64,000 nt of DNA from Thalassotalea litorea (lineage in GTDB: Bacteria > Pseudomonadota > Gammaproteobacteria > Enterobacterales > Alteromonadaceae), in contig NZ_VCBC01000004.1 of the NCBI RefSeq assembly GCF_005843925.1, forward strand, positions 301,434 through 365,433. Direction: 5' to 3'. A program made the translations under genes and the position numbers. The notes under the pieces are model-generated. The model was not told the DNA's origin. It saw only the letters and a program-made list of their open reading frames with translations, and searched no databases. How positions within the stretch are numbered: position 1 is the stretch's first letter; each line of letters begins with the position of its first letter. Shown here in pieces: positions 8,820 to 18,033 of this stretch.

Positions 8820-10720
8820 CGGGGTATTTTGTACAGGCATTCATTTATCTGATTGCTGCCGTGATTGCCGTTCCCCTTGCCAAAAAATTCGGTTTAGGGT
8901 CGGTGTTAGGATACCTGATTGCCGGTGTTATTATCGGTCCGGTAACCGGTTTGGTGGGTAAAGAAACGGTAACAATCCAACATTTCGCTGAGTTTGGCGT
9001 GGTGATGATGCTGTTTTTGGTGGGTCTTGAACTCGAACCAAAAATGCTTTGGCAAATGCGGCATCGATTGCTAGGACTTGGTGGATTACAGGTGGCCTTA
9101 ACAACTGGCCTTATTACAATAATTGCCATGGTGTTTGGTCAGCCTTGGCAAACGGCATTGGCGATAGGCTTGATTTTTTCACTGTCTTCGACAGCCATCG
9201 TACTACAAACGTTTAATGAGAAAGGTCTTAGCAAAACGCAAGGAGGGCAAAATGCGTTCTCTGTTTTGTTAATGCAGGATATCGCTGTCATTCCTATGTT
9301 GGCATTTATTCCGATGCTGGCACTACCAGAAATTGCAGACGCGGCTGCTTCACTTAAAGAGGCAAGTGAGCACCATCAAGAGTTGAGTTTAGTCTCGGGG
9401 TTACCAAGCTGGGCTTACGCTCTGGCGATTCTTGCTAGCATTGTTGGCGTGATCGTTACCGGCCACTATCTCAGTAGACCCTTATTTCATTATGTTGCAA
9501 GCTCGCATTTGCGTGAAATTTTTGTCGCAACAGCGTTGATGCTTGTGGTGGGGATTGCCGCACTTATGTCTTTGGTAGGACTGTCACCGGCGTTAGGGAC
9601 GTTTTTAGCGGGTGTAGTGCTCGCGAATAGTGAATTTAAACACGAACTCGAGTCCAATATCGAACCGTTTAAGGGGCTATTACTCGGACTTTTTTTTATC
9701 ACCGTCGGGGCCGGGATCAATTTTTCCATTTTTGCGGATAATCTTGTGGTTATCCTCGGCCTGACGTTATTGGTCATGTTATCTAAAGCGGCAATTTTAT
9801 GGTTGCTGGCAATGATTTTTAAAATTAACAACAGTGATCGCTGGTTGTTTGCACTAAGCCTCGCGCAAGCCGGTGAATTTGGTTTTGTATTATTAAGCTT
9901 TACCATGGCCCAACATGTTATCGCCCCGGATGTAGCGGCTATTTTGCAGTTGGTCGTGGCGTTATCGATGTTTTTAACCCCAGTGTTGTTTATCGCATTT
10001 GATAAAATCATTCTGCCGCGCTATCGCGACGCCATTAATCAGATGGAGTTTGATGATATTGATGATTGCGGTACCGTAATCATTGCGGGTGCTGGACGGT
10101 TTGGGCAAATAGTCAATCGGTTACTGGTCGCCAACGGTATCAAAACTGTTATGTTAGATCATGAAGCAACGCAAATTGAAAATATGCGTAGGATAGAGAT
10201 TAAAAGCTATTTTGGTGATGCGACCCGGCCTGACCTTTTGCATACCGCAGGTATTGATGATGCACTAATGTTTGTCGTGGCTATTGATAACATCGATAAC
10301 TCGGTAGCGTTGACACATCATATAAAAAAATCCCACCCTAAGCTCACGGTTCTGTCACGTTCATTTGATAAAGGCCATAGTTATGCACTGCGTCAGGCAG
10401 GAGCCGATTTTACCATCAATGAAACCTACCACTCCGCCTTGGAACTTGGTGCCGAAGTTATGCGTAAAGCGGGGCTGCACCCATTTTTTGTGGAGCATAA
10501 AAAAACGTTATTTGCACAAGTTGAGCAAGACGCTTCCGATGACTTGTATCAAAAATGGTCAAATAGTGAAGAAGAGCAATATGGCAGTGACTATCAAAAA
10601 CTGTTTATTCGCCTCGAACAGGCCATTAAATCTGCAATGGGGCGCGACCGGCTCGATAAACACAGTGCCAGCGAACGAGGCTGGACACCTCCGCCTAAAG
10701 GTTACGATAAGAAGCTTTAA
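8816..10720 (+). CDS. Glutathione-regulated potassium efflux antiporter KefB/KefC
   Basis: A 634-residue CPA2 antiporter. About twelve membrane segments span residues 1-395, including GVVMMLFLVGLELEP and the later SLAQAGEFGFVLL segment. A RCK/TrkA-N domain follows with the nucleotide-binding GAGRFGQIVNRLL near residue 425, and a C-terminal tail. The family exchanges potassium for protons, acidifying the cytoplasm to protect against electrophiles; glutathione keeps it closed and glutathione adducts open it. The overlap with the upstream KefF-like gene makes the pairing firm. B versus C type is unresolved. Confidence 0.88.
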   Translation: MTGYFVQAFIYLIAAVIAVPLAKKFGLGSVLGYLIAGVIIGPVTGLVGKETVTIQHFAEFGVVMMLFLVGLELEPKMLWQMRHRLLGLGGLQVALTTGLITIIAMVFGQPWQTALAIGLIFSLSSTAIVLQTFNEKGLSKTQGGQNAFSVLLMQDIAVIPMLAFIPMLALPEIADAAASLKEASEHHQELSLVSGLPSWAYALAILASIVGVIVTGHYLSRPLFHYVASSHLREIFVATALMLVVGIAALMSLVGLSPALGTFLAGVVLANSEFKHELESNIEPFKGLLLGLFFITVGAGINFSIFADNLVVILGLTLLVMLSKAAILWLLAMIFKINNSDRWLFALSLAQAGEFGFVLLSFTMAQHVIAPDVAAILQLVVALSMFLTPVLFIAFDKIILPRYRDAINQMEFDDIDDCGTVIIAGAGRFGQIVNRLLVANGIKTVMLDHEATQIENMRRIEIKSYFGDATRPDLLHTAGIDDALMFVVAIDNIDNSVALTHHIKKSHPKLTVLSRSFDKGHSYALRQAGADFTINETYHSALELGAEVMRKAGLHPFFVEHKKTLFAQVEQDASDDLYQKWSNSEEEQYGSDYQKLFIRLEQAIKSAMGRDRLDKHSASERGWTPPPKGYDKKL

Positions 10721-10849
10721 GGTATCTTTATCGTTGCAAGCTACCACTCAAACGAGCACTTAAACGGTTATCCATCAGATCTGATATATACTTAACAGCA
10801 TTTATTCATGCCTGTTGTGGGTGAAGCGTAGTTTGGGCGAGGTAATTGT

Positions 10850-11134
10850 ATGGAATTAATTCCGTTAATCATTCAATTGGTAAGTGGTGCCGTTGGCGGC
10901 AATCTGACTGGCGCCATTTTTCAAAAAATATCACTTGGCACTTTAGGTAATTCAATCTTGGGGATCCTCGGTGGAGGATTGGGCGGTCAATTGCTGTCAA
11001 TGGTGGGGATATCCTTAGGCGGTGATGGCAGCTTAGATCTGGCCAGTATTATCGGTAGTGTCGCTGGTGCCGCTGTTGGCGGTGGTGCATTGATGACCAT
11101 CGTTGGTTTTATCCGCTCCTTGTTAAGCAAGTAG
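10850..11134 (+). CDS. Small glycine-rich membrane protein, copy 1
   Basis: A 94-residue hydrophobic protein with several Gly-rich transmembrane stretches (VSGAVGGNLTGAIF, LGILGGGLGGQLL, SVAGAAVGGGALMTIVGF). It shares length and layout with the next gene, including an LIIQ(L/M).(S/A)GAVGGN opening and a FIRSLLSK-like ending, so the two are tandem paralogues. The packing resembles the GlsB/YeaQ/YmgE stress membrane proteins, but I cannot assign it to them with certainty. Function unknown. Confidence 0.7.
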   Translation: MELIPLIIQLVSGAVGGNLTGAIFQKISLGTLGNSILGILGGGLGGQLLSMVGISLGGDGSLDLASIIGSVAGAAVGGGALMTIVGFIRSLLSK

Positions 11135-11226
11135 CTTTTATCCCCACACTTAAAACGAGTAACACGTAAAACACGTTTTCTGGTGTCTCTAGGCTAAATT
11201 TTATCGCCTCAAATACCGGTGCAGTA

Positions 11227-11511
11227 ATGGACGAGTATTTACCTTTAATTATTCAGATGGGCGCAGGCGCCGTAGGCGGCAATGTTGCCGGCACTTTTTT
11301 GCAAGGATTGTCGTTTGGTTTTCTTGGCAATTCGCTGGTTGGTATTGTCGGCGGCGGTATGACTTCCAAGGTGTTGTATGCTTTTAATGTCACCTTAACC
11401 GGTAACTCTATGGATTATCACAGTGTTGTGAGCGATCTCATTAGTGGGTGTATTGGTGGAGGCCTGTTAATGTTGGTCATTGCATTTGTTCGCTCTTTGT
11501 TTGGCAATTGA
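11227..11511 (+). CDS. Small glycine-rich membrane protein, copy 2
   Basis: A 94-residue paralogue of the preceding gene. Shared features are LIIQMGAGAVGGNVAGTF, GFLGNSLVGIVGGGM, a central polar segment and a C-terminal helix ending FVRSLFGN. The central region has diverged, so the duplication is not recent. The 92-bp spacer leaves room for a separate promoter. Probably an inner-membrane protein; function unknown. Confidence 0.7.
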   Translation: MDEYLPLIIQMGAGAVGGNVAGTFLQGLSFGFLGNSLVGIVGGGMTSKVLYAFNVTLTGNSMDYHSVVSDLISGCIGGGLLMLVIAFVRSLFGN

Positions 11512-11660
11512 CCGTGCAATGACTTCTTTGTAGCTGCACCGAGCACCACTGAATGTATTGAGCAAATTGCATAAGGCATGGTTGTATACGGCACGCGGAT
11601 TGTTATTACGTGTATTGCAATTATCTGTTAATATGGCGGTTTTCTTCTAGACCCAATTTT

Positions 11661-12596
11661 ATGGCTATAAACTGGTTCCCCGGGCACATGCATAAGGCCC
11701 AAAAAGAGATCAAGGAGATCATCCATCAAATAGATGTGGTGATTGAAGTTTGTGATGCGCGCTTACCATTTAGTAGCGAAAATCCAATGATCACCAGCAT
11801 TCGTGGTGACAAGCCTTTGATTAAAATCCTCAATAAAGCCGATCTTGCCGACCCTGATCTTACCCAGATTTGGCTCGATTATTTTCAGGCCCAGCACAAT
11901 GTAAAAGCGCTGGCATTAACAACCGAAGAACCATCAGGTGCCAAACAAATTGCGAACTTGATTCGTAAGTTAGTGCCGAATAAGGATGAAACCGGTAAGC
12001 AGATTAATGCCATGATCATGGGTATTCCTAATGTTGGAAAATCAACATTGCTAAATACTTTGGTCGGTAAAGCGAAAGCCAAAGTGGGCAATGAACCGGC
12101 GGTAACCAAAGCTCAGCAACGAATTCGCTTAGATGACGGTATTTATCTATACGATACTCCAGGCATGTTATGGCCGAAAATTGCTAATGAAAATAGCGGC
12201 TATCGTTTAGCGGTTTCCGGCGCAGTAAAAGATACCGCATTTGATCATGATGAGATCGCGTGTTTTGCCGCGGAATATTTGTTGCAAGCTTACCCTCAGC
12301 GGTTGACGGAACGATATCAAATTGATCCCTTGCCAGAGCAGGAAGTGGAGTTTCTCGAGGAAATGGGACGCAAGCGTGGTTGTGTGCGCGCCGGTGGTCA
12401 TGTGGATTTTCACAAAGCATCTCAGATTATCGTCAATGAAATTCGTGATAAAACCTTGGGCCCGATAACGTTTGAAACGCCGCAAATGGTTGAAAAGGAA
12501 GAAGTCTATTTCACTCAGTTGCAACAGCAACGAGAACAAGAGCGAGAAGCACGCAAGAAAGCGCGAGGCCGTGGCCGCAAGAATAAACGCAAATAA
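11661..12596 (+). CDS. Ribosome biogenesis GTPase YlqF/RbgA family
   Basis: A 311-residue circularly permuted GTPase. It begins MAINWFPGHMHKAQKEI, the typical YlqF opening. G-motifs appear in permuted order: the G4 motif NKADL near residue 60, then G1 in GIPNVGKSTLLNTL near residue 120 and G3 in DTPGMLWP near residue 165. In Firmicutes RbgA is needed for late 50S assembly; gammaproteobacterial members are less studied. The ATG at 11661 is chosen because the family N-terminus starts there; upstream in-frame codons are not conserved. The C-terminal Arg/Lys-rich tail suits rRNA binding. Confidence 0.9.
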   Translation: MAINWFPGHMHKAQKEIKEIIHQIDVVIEVCDARLPFSSENPMITSIRGDKPLIKILNKADLADPDLTQIWLDYFQAQHNVKALALTTEEPSGAKQIANLIRKLVPNKDETGKQINAMIMGIPNVGKSTLLNTLVGKAKAKVGNEPAVTKAQQRIRLDDGIYLYDTPGMLWPKIANENSGYRLAVSGAVKDTAFDHDEIACFAAEYLLQAYPQRLTERYQIDPLPEQEVEFLEEMGRKRGCVRAGGHVDFHKASQIIVNEIRDKTLGPITFETPQMVEKEEVYFTQLQQQREQEREARKKARGRGRKNKRK

Positions 12597-12667
12597 ACAA
12601 TTTATTACTCACGTTGAGATAAGCAGAGCAGAATCAACACAGCAAACTAAAAATAGCAGAGTGCATA

Positions 12668-13105
12668 ATGACCATGAATGATAATCAAGAATTTACCTTA
12701 CATCCGGATTTGCAAAGAGATTGCGTCGTTGTCGCCTCTCTTCCTTTGTGCGAACTTTTACTGTGTAACGATCGTCAATATCCCTGGTTTATTATGGTAC
12801 CCAGACGCGAAGGGGTTAGTGATTTGCATCAACTGGACTGGCAGGACTTGCAGCAATTTATGAATGAATCAAGCATGGTTAGTGAACTGCTAATGCAAGA
12901 GTTTAATGGCGATAAAATGAATGTTGCGGCATTAGGTAACGTAACCCCACAATTGCATGTTCACCATATAGTGCGTTTTAAAACGGATCCTGTGTGGCCA
13001 AAACCTATCTGGGGGCAACTGCCGCTCAAACCTTATTCAGCCGACGAAATTGCTAAAATAAAGCGCTCTTTATCAGCAAAGCTGACGGCAATTTTGGAAC
13101 GTTAA
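12668..13105 (+). CDS. HIT family protein
   Basis: A 145-residue histidine-triad protein. The catalytic motif is QLHVHHIVRF near residues 98-107, followed by a conserved KTDPVWPKPIWG segment. HIT proteins are nucleotide hydrolases or transferases acting on phosphoramidate or dinucleotide substrates; the substrate here is unknown. The ATG at 12668 is used; another ATG lies two codons later. Its stop overlaps the stop of the convergent panE by four bases. Confidence 0.82.
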   Translation: MTMNDNQEFTLHPDLQRDCVVVASLPLCELLLCNDRQYPWFIMVPRREGVSDLHQLDWQDLQQFMNESSMVSELLMQEFNGDKMNVAALGNVTPQLHVHHIVRFKTDPVWPKPIWGQLPLKPYSADEIAKIKRSLSAKLTAILER

Positions 13106-14013
13106 GCGCGCTTATTTTGTTGTTCCAATGCTTTGATCTGCGTCACGCATAATTGGTTTTGTGGCGCTTCGATTTTTGATTGTTGCGAACACTGTAGAAT
13201 ATAGCCATTGATATAATCTATTTCACTGCATCGACCGGCGAGAATATCCTCTCGCATCGACGAACTATTCTGAGCGGTCTGCCGGATCACCTGTTCAATC
13301 GTATTGGTTAAGGCTTCTTTATCCAATGTTATCTCAGCATAATCCGCCTGTGCGACTATTTCATCGACGAGCATAGCCATTCTTGATTGATACTGCACCT
13401 TAGCCAACTCCCCATTTAATATATCGTAAATTGCGGTCAGCGGATTGATAACGCTATTAATCGCCAGTTTAGTCCATTGCCTGGTGCGTATGTCGTCATG
13501 CCAGCTGCAATTGCCGAGATCTTCTATCAGTAATTGAATGGCAGGGCATTGCTCAGTTAAGTTTTGATAGTTGCCGAGTTGCCACTGGCCTTGCCCAGTA
13601 TGCTGGACAAAATCAGGGCGATGGCGACGCGCACCTTGGGTGCTGAGCATCAGTCCTATCAACTGGTCGGGGGCTAACACAGAGCGGATTTGTTGCAAGA
13701 CGCCCATACCATTGTGAAGTAAAATTAACGGGCAATCTGAATGCAAATAGGGCTGGATATAATCCACCGCTGGGCGCATTTGATAGGCTTTTAATGCGCA
13801 GATAATCACATCCGCTTGCTTGAGTTGTTCGACCTGAACGTAGTGCAATGAGAGATCTTTACGCGACCCGTGGAGATCCATAAACGAGTAATTTTGGTGT
13901 AAAGACGCTAGGGGCGTTGTGGCTTTTGGTAGAAACTGTACCTGATGTCTAGATTGTAATTGCTGGTGTAACAGACATCCCATGGCGCCGGCACCAATCA
14001 GTACAATCTTCAT
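13102..14013 (-). CDS. panE: 2-dehydropantoate 2-reductase
   Basis: A 303-residue NADPH-dependent ketopantoate reductase, which makes pantoate for coenzyme A. The N-terminal dinucleotide-binding motif is IGAGAMGCLLHQQL. CALKAYQ contains the conserved lysine of the family, and NSVINPLTAIYDILNGEL carries the NxxxNP-type catalytic region of the C-terminal helical domain. The ATG at 14013 places the Rossmann motif at the extreme N-terminus as expected. Three bases separate it from the upstream VanZ-like gene, suggesting co-transcription. Confidence 0.85.
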   Translation of the reverse strand: MKIVLIGAGAMGCLLHQQLQSRHQVQFLPKATTPLASLHQNYSFMDLHGSRKDLSLHYVQVEQLKQADVIICALKAYQMRPAVDYIQPYLHSDCPLILLHNGMGVLQQIRSVLAPDQLIGLMLSTQGARRHRPDFVQHTGQGQWQLGNYQNLTEQCPAIQLLIEDLGNCSWHDDIRTRQWTKLAINSVINPLTAIYDILNGELAKVQYQSRMAMLVDEIVAQADYAEITLDKEALTNTIEQVIRQTAQNSSSMREDILAGRCSEIDYINGYILQCSQQSKIEAPQNQLCVTQIKALEQQNKRA

Positions 14014-14015
14014 GA

Positions 14016-14408
14016 TCAGTAGTCCTCTTTTGTCGCGAGCGACTTTATTCGCTTTTCACGCCAATTAAGCTGGCCGAGTTTCACAAACATAAAATACAAC
14101 ACCGTGAATGCCAGACACCCGGCAACATCGGCATAAAAATCGCCCCATTGTGCGGCGCGAAAGCCCAGTATCCACTGGCCGATTTCCGTCAACGCCCCAT
14201 AGCAGATAAGACCCGGTAAAAGCACTCTTTGAGGCAACTGGCCTACGGTGTACAGCACCCCATTTAACAGGAAGAATCCAAGAAAGTGTGCGGCTTTATC
14301 CAGCAATTGGCTGCGATGCAGCTCCGAGATACCATCAAACCCAAGAAGATATGCAATGGTGCAGATCAGAACAAAGGCTATCGTGAAAAAAACGGAAGAA
14401 AATGACAA
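14016..14408 (-). CDS. VanZ-like membrane protein
   Basis: A 130-residue protein with about four transmembrane helices. The conserved VanZ-like pattern is visible: a first helix, then LLDKAAHFLGFFLLNGVLY (D-K-x-x-H-F), GALTEIGQWILGFRAAQWGDFYADVAGCLAF (E-x-x-Q and D-x-x-A-D-x-x-G). The role of the family outside teicoplanin resistance clusters is not known. It heads a two-gene unit with panE. Confidence 0.75.
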   Translation of the reverse strand: MSFSSVFFTIAFVLICTIAYLLGFDGISELHRSQLLDKAAHFLGFFLLNGVLYTVGQLPQRVLLPGLICYGALTEIGQWILGFRAAQWGDFYADVAGCLAFTVLYFMFVKLGQLNWREKRIKSLATKEDY

Positions 14409-14597
14409 TGGTTTAACCTATATCTCTATCATGGTAACGCGGTGAATTTATTTAGTTAGTATAAGCCCATGCGTCACAATGGGATTTTTTTTGAATCCTA
14501 ACATAAGGACGGCGTAAAAGAGAATTTATTGCATTGACGACAGGCTGTTTGATAGTCTTAGCGCCAGTGTAATTATTAATGTTTAAGAGAGCCTATT

Positions 14598-15080
14598 ATG
14601 CCTTCAATGGACATAGTGTCAGAAATTGATATCGAAGAAGTTCGGAATGCCGTCGATAATGCCAGCCGTGAACTGAGCACCCGTTTTGATTTTCGAGGTG
14701 TTGAAGCGTCATTGGAGTTTGTTAAGCCTACGGTGAAAATTAAAGCGGAAGGTGATTTTCAACTCAAACAGTTACGAGATATGTTGCGAACACAATTATC
14801 AAAACGCAATGTTGATGCTAAAGCAATGAGCGTTGGTGCAGAAGAACACACCGGCAGAACTTTTCAGCAGATACTGACCTTCAAAGAAGGGATAGAACAA
14901 ACGATGTCTAAAAAAGTCATTAAGCTTATCAAGGATAGTAAGCTAAAAGTTCAGGCGAGTATTCAAGGTGAGCAGATTCGTGTGACCGGTAAGAAACGCG
15001 ATGATTTGCAAGCGGTTATGCGACTTGTTCGAGAAGCAGAGCTAGAGCAGTCTTTCCAATTTACTAACTTTCGAGATTAA
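14598..15080 (+). CDS. yajQ: YajQ family nucleotide-binding protein
   Basis: A 160-residue DUF520 protein, the standard YajQ length. It starts [11 protein letters not shown] and shows [23 protein letters not shown] and [23 protein letters not shown] cut by normal linkers, all characteristic. YajQ proteins bind nucleotides, and in some bacteria cyclic di-GMP, linking them to gene regulation. The gene stands alone, followed by a hairpin at 15100-15126. Confidence 0.9.
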   Translation: MPSMDIVSEIDIEEVRNAVDNASRELSTRFDFRGVEASLEFVKPTVKIKAEGDFQLKQLRDMLRTQLSKRNVDAKAMSVGAEEHTGRTFQQILTFKEGIEQTMSKKVIKLIKDSKLKVQASIQGEQIRVTGKKRDDLQAVMRLVREAELEQSFQFTNFRD

Positions 15081-15099
15081 ACCTTTAAGAAATGCCTAG

Positions 15100-15126
15100 G
15101 AGCATATTGATTTTAACGATATGCTC
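15100..15126 (+). terminator. Stem-loop after yajQ
   Basis: GAGCATAT (15100-15107) and ATATGCTC (15119-15126) form an 8-bp perfect stem 20 bp after the yajQ stop. No T-run follows directly, so termination efficiency is doubtful. Confidence 0.5.
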
Positions 15127-15282
15127 ATGGGATATTTTCTGGCTCCCGTAGCTAGAGAATCGTTAGGGTTTTACTTCCGAGTGCTTGCAATATGCCGCTG
15201 CAGCGTTTTATATTGCCAAGCCATATCCACAGATTTTGTGGTGCTGAATACAATTGATAATAACAAATAAAGAAGAATAAAT

Positions 15283-16629
15283 ATGGCATCGTCTCGCGGT
15301 GAATTTAGTTCACGACTGGGTTTTATTATGGCAGCAGCGGGTAGCGCTGTTGGTCTCGGGAATATCTGGGGATTTCCAACGCAAACTGCATCCAATGGTG
15401 GTGCAGCCTTTGTACTCGTCTATCTGATCCTGGCATTTTGCTTGGCTTATCCGGCATTCATGGCGGAGTTGCTGATCGGGCGATATGGTCAGGCAAATGC
15501 GGTGACTTCTTTGCAAAAAATGTCTTCCCGACCATGGCAAAAGCATTTTGGTTTCATTGTTGGGTTTGGCGGTATTATTTGTGCTGCGCTCATTCTGAGT
15601 TTTTACGGCATTATTGCCGGTTGGATGATGTCCTATGCAATTGAGAGTGCGGCCAGTATTGTTGGCTTACACTCGGTGGCGGATTGGGTCATTGCCAATA
15701 GTTTAGGGCGTAACTTGTTATTCACCGTTGCCTTTATGGTATTGACCGTTTTTATTATTCGCAAAGGCGTTGAAAATGGCATTGAAAAGTGGTCTAAACG
15801 CTTAATGCCAATGATGCTCGGTTTGCTTATTCTATTGATTATTTATGTCATGACCCTTGATGGCGCAATGGAAGGCTTAAATGCGTATCTGAATCCAGAT
15901 ATTTCACAATTAAAAGATCCGTCCTTGATTGTCAGCGCGATGGGACAGGCATTCTTCTCCTTATCATTGGGTACCAGTGTCATGGTGATCTATGGCTCTT
16001 ATATCTCCAGGAAAGAAAACTTGGTGAGCCTGGGCGCACAGGTGACCCTAATCGATGTAAGCATTGCCTTTTTGGCGGGATTGTTAATTATCCCGGCAAT
16101 GTATGTTGCACAGGCACAAGGTGTGGCGATTTTTGCCGCAGATGGCAGCTTAATTTCCGGTCCTGGTATGGTATTTGATGTGCTGCCTAAGCTATTTGAA
16201 GATATGGGGCTGATCGGTACGTTTATTGGTTTGGCGTTTTTTATTCTAATGAGCATCGCAGCACTAACATCGTCGATTTCCATGTTGGAAGGGCCGGTCT
16301 CTTATACGGTTGAACGGCATAATGTGCCACGCGCCAAGGCAACCACAATTATCGGCTTTTTAATTCTCTGTATTAGCGTCGTGATTGTGTTCAATATTGA
16401 TACTGGTTTAGATTTTATCGCGACCTTGTCGACCCAATACGGACAACCAATCATTGCTATGCTGTGTTGTATTTTTGTTGGTTGGATATGGCATAGAAGC
16501 TCAATTTTAGAAGAACTTAAGCAAGGCAACGATACCGTTGACCATTCGTTTTTCTGGAAAATTTGGCCTTGGTACACCAAATTCGTTTGCCCCGTTGCGA
16601 TCGCAACCGTATTCTTAAATTCCCTATAA
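15283..16629 (+). CDS. Sodium-dependent transporter, NSS (SNF) family
   Basis: A 448-residue neurotransmitter:sodium symporter homologue with about eleven membrane helices. The opening SRLGFIMAAAGSAVGLGNIWGFP is the diagnostic TM1 region, where the unwound GSAVGLGN segment binds sodium and substrate. ELLIGRYGQ follows TM2, and FFSLSLGTSVMVIYGSY is the TM6-like region. Bacterial members import amino acids such as tryptophan, leucine or tyrosine; the substrate here is unknown. A strong terminator follows. Confidence 0.88.
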   Translation: MASSRGEFSSRLGFIMAAAGSAVGLGNIWGFPTQTASNGGAAFVLVYLILAFCLAYPAFMAELLIGRYGQANAVTSLQKMSSRPWQKHFGFIVGFGGIICAALILSFYGIIAGWMMSYAIESAASIVGLHSVADWVIANSLGRNLLFTVAFMVLTVFIIRKGVENGIEKWSKRLMPMMLGLLILLIIYVMTLDGAMEGLNAYLNPDISQLKDPSLIVSAMGQAFFSLSLGTSVMVIYGSYISRKENLVSLGAQVTLIDVSIAFLAGLLIIPAMYVAQAQGVAIFAADGSLISGPGMVFDVLPKLFEDMGLIGTFIGLAFFILMSIAALTSSISMLEGPVSYTVERHNVPRAKATTIIGFLILCISVVIVFNIDTGLDFIATLSTQYGQPIIAMLCCIFVGWIWHRSSILEELKQGNDTVDHSFFWKIWPWYTKFVCPVAIATVFLNSL

Positions 16630-16644
16630 CCTTAAAGCTTTCTA

Positions 16645-16679
16645 AAAGCGCTTCAGGTCCACCCTGCAGCGCTTTTTTT
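16645..16679 (+). terminator. Rho-independent terminator of the NSS transporter
   Basis: AAAGCGCTTCAGG (16645-16657) pairs with CCTGCAGCGCTTT (16663-16675) with one mismatch, followed by a T-run. Confidence 0.88.
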
Positions 16680-16730
16680 GTATCTTCAATCCGCTAATGT
16701 ACTTGCTTGATAAAAATTATTTAGAATTAC

Positions 16731-17010
16731 TTAGACACCCACTGTAACTTGAAATTATTTAGACACCCACGGTATTTGATAGTTTATTGAGGCCACGTTA
16801 TCCGATACCCGCCAATCACATTTCTTCACCAAGGCACCTTTTTATTAAGACACCCACGGTTAATCACTAAATTATTTTGAAATTAATTAGACAGCCATTA
16901 AAAATTATTTAGACAAAATTACTTAGACACCCACCACTAACATTTCTGCACAAAGGCGCTTTTTTTATCAAGACAGCCACTGTTGAATACTAAATTAATT
17001 TGAAATTAAA
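16731..17010. repeat. REP-like repeats, GACACCCAC family
   Basis: The 487-bp gap after the NSS transporter has no gene but repeated TTAGACACCCAC-type motifs. GACACCCAC starts at 16734, 16762, 16849 and 16926, and GACAGCCA variants at about 16890 and 16972. Two longer degenerate copies of about 65 bp are visible (about 16818-16884 and 16940-17009), each with TTTCT..CA..AAGGC, a T-run, the core motif and an ATTTTGAAATTA-like end. The same core appears at 20993 and, inverted, at 24.4 kb. Confidence 0.75.
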
Positions 17011-17116
17011 AAGCCTCTATTAAAAACTGGTCGCTATTAATAACGGGGAGTTTGATGAAAAATCAGATTAAATACGCATTTTTGTGGGACCTGAAAACTT
17101 CAGAGCTTGGAAAGGT

Positions 17117-17740
17117 CTATAACTTTAGAAGTTGTTTAATATCATCTTGGTAAGTGGCGAATAATTTACCATCATGAGTGGGAATCGTATCGGTAAATTG
17201 AAATTGTTCATCGCGAAAGTTAAACGAGATTTGCACAGCGTGTAAATAACCTCTGTCAGTCGGGAAATTGCCAGAGTCGCCAGCATGATAGTTAGGATCC
17301 CCTAAAATAGCTGTACCAAGGCTATTCATTGCAACGCGTAATTGATGTGTTTTTCCCGTTTTAGGCATCAACTTATACAGTCTCAGTCCAGGAGATAGGG
17401 AGTAGGAATCAAATTGAGTGATTGCTGGGTTTTCCTGAGTGCGCAGTAGTTTGTAGGTTCCGCGACGCGATTTGACCATATCGCCTTTCACGCATCCTTG
17501 TTTTTTCTTGGGTTTGCCGCTGGCCAACGCTATATATACTTTACCTATTTTTTGATTGGCAAAAAGCTCGGACAGGTGCCTTGCAGATTCAGGTGTTTTT
17601 GCCATCAACAAAATGCCCGATGTTATTTTATCGAGCCTATGAACGGGATATAACTCACCATACAAGCGTTTATAGCGATTAAAAAAACCTTGCCCGATAC
17701 TGTCTTCATCATGGAAATTAATTCCAGAAGGCTTGCTCAC
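17117..17740 (-). CDS. RluA-family RNA pseudouridine synthase
   Basis: A pseudouridine synthase of at least 207 residues. The catalytic motif is VHRLDKITSGILL, with the active-site Asp in HRLD. KTGKTHQLRVAMNSLGTAILGDPNY and GYLHAVQISF complete the family pattern. The RNA target cannot be named. The start is uncertain: the GTG at 17740 would cut into the conserved DDFIVVSKPSG strand. The frame stays open to 17800 and encodes ISATPKPLFENDDFIV, but has no ATG, GTG or TTG before the stop at 17801-17803. Translation may begin at a rare ATT or ATC near 17786-17797. It is flanked by REP-like repeats. Confidence 0.82.
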   Translation of the reverse strand: MSKPSGINFHDEDSIGQGFFNRYKRLYGELYPVHRLDKITSGILLMAKTPESARHLSELFANQKIGKVYIALASGKPKKKQGCVKGDMVKSRRGTYKLLRTQENPAITQFDSYSLSPGLRLYKLMPKTGKTHQLRVAMNSLGTAILGDPNYHAGDSGNFPTDRGYLHAVQISFNFRDEQFQFTDTIPTHDGKLFATYQDDIKQLLKL

Positions 17741-18033
17741 GACAATAAAATCATCATTTTCAAACAGTGGTTTTGGCGTAGCTGAAATAATATCGATACC
17801 TTAAATATGTAAGCTTTTATCCCGAACAGTATAAAACTAATTATGGCGTCTCCCAACAGATACATTGGTTTATACCTTAAGTTAGGCTATTTTTTGGGTA
17901 GGAAAAATCCGTTATTTGCTTATTTTTGTAAAGATTGTCGTTGTAAATTCAATATCTTCCCCCACATAATAAGCAAATTGCCTGTATGTGGTGCATAACT
18001 AAGTTCGCAAATGATGCGAGTTTTGGAGCAAAA

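Noticed and set aside
9490..10011. Long antisense frame of 173 codons inside the KefB/C-like gene
   Set aside because: Composition is that of a shadow of the membrane-protein codons, with no ribosome-binding site or family pattern.
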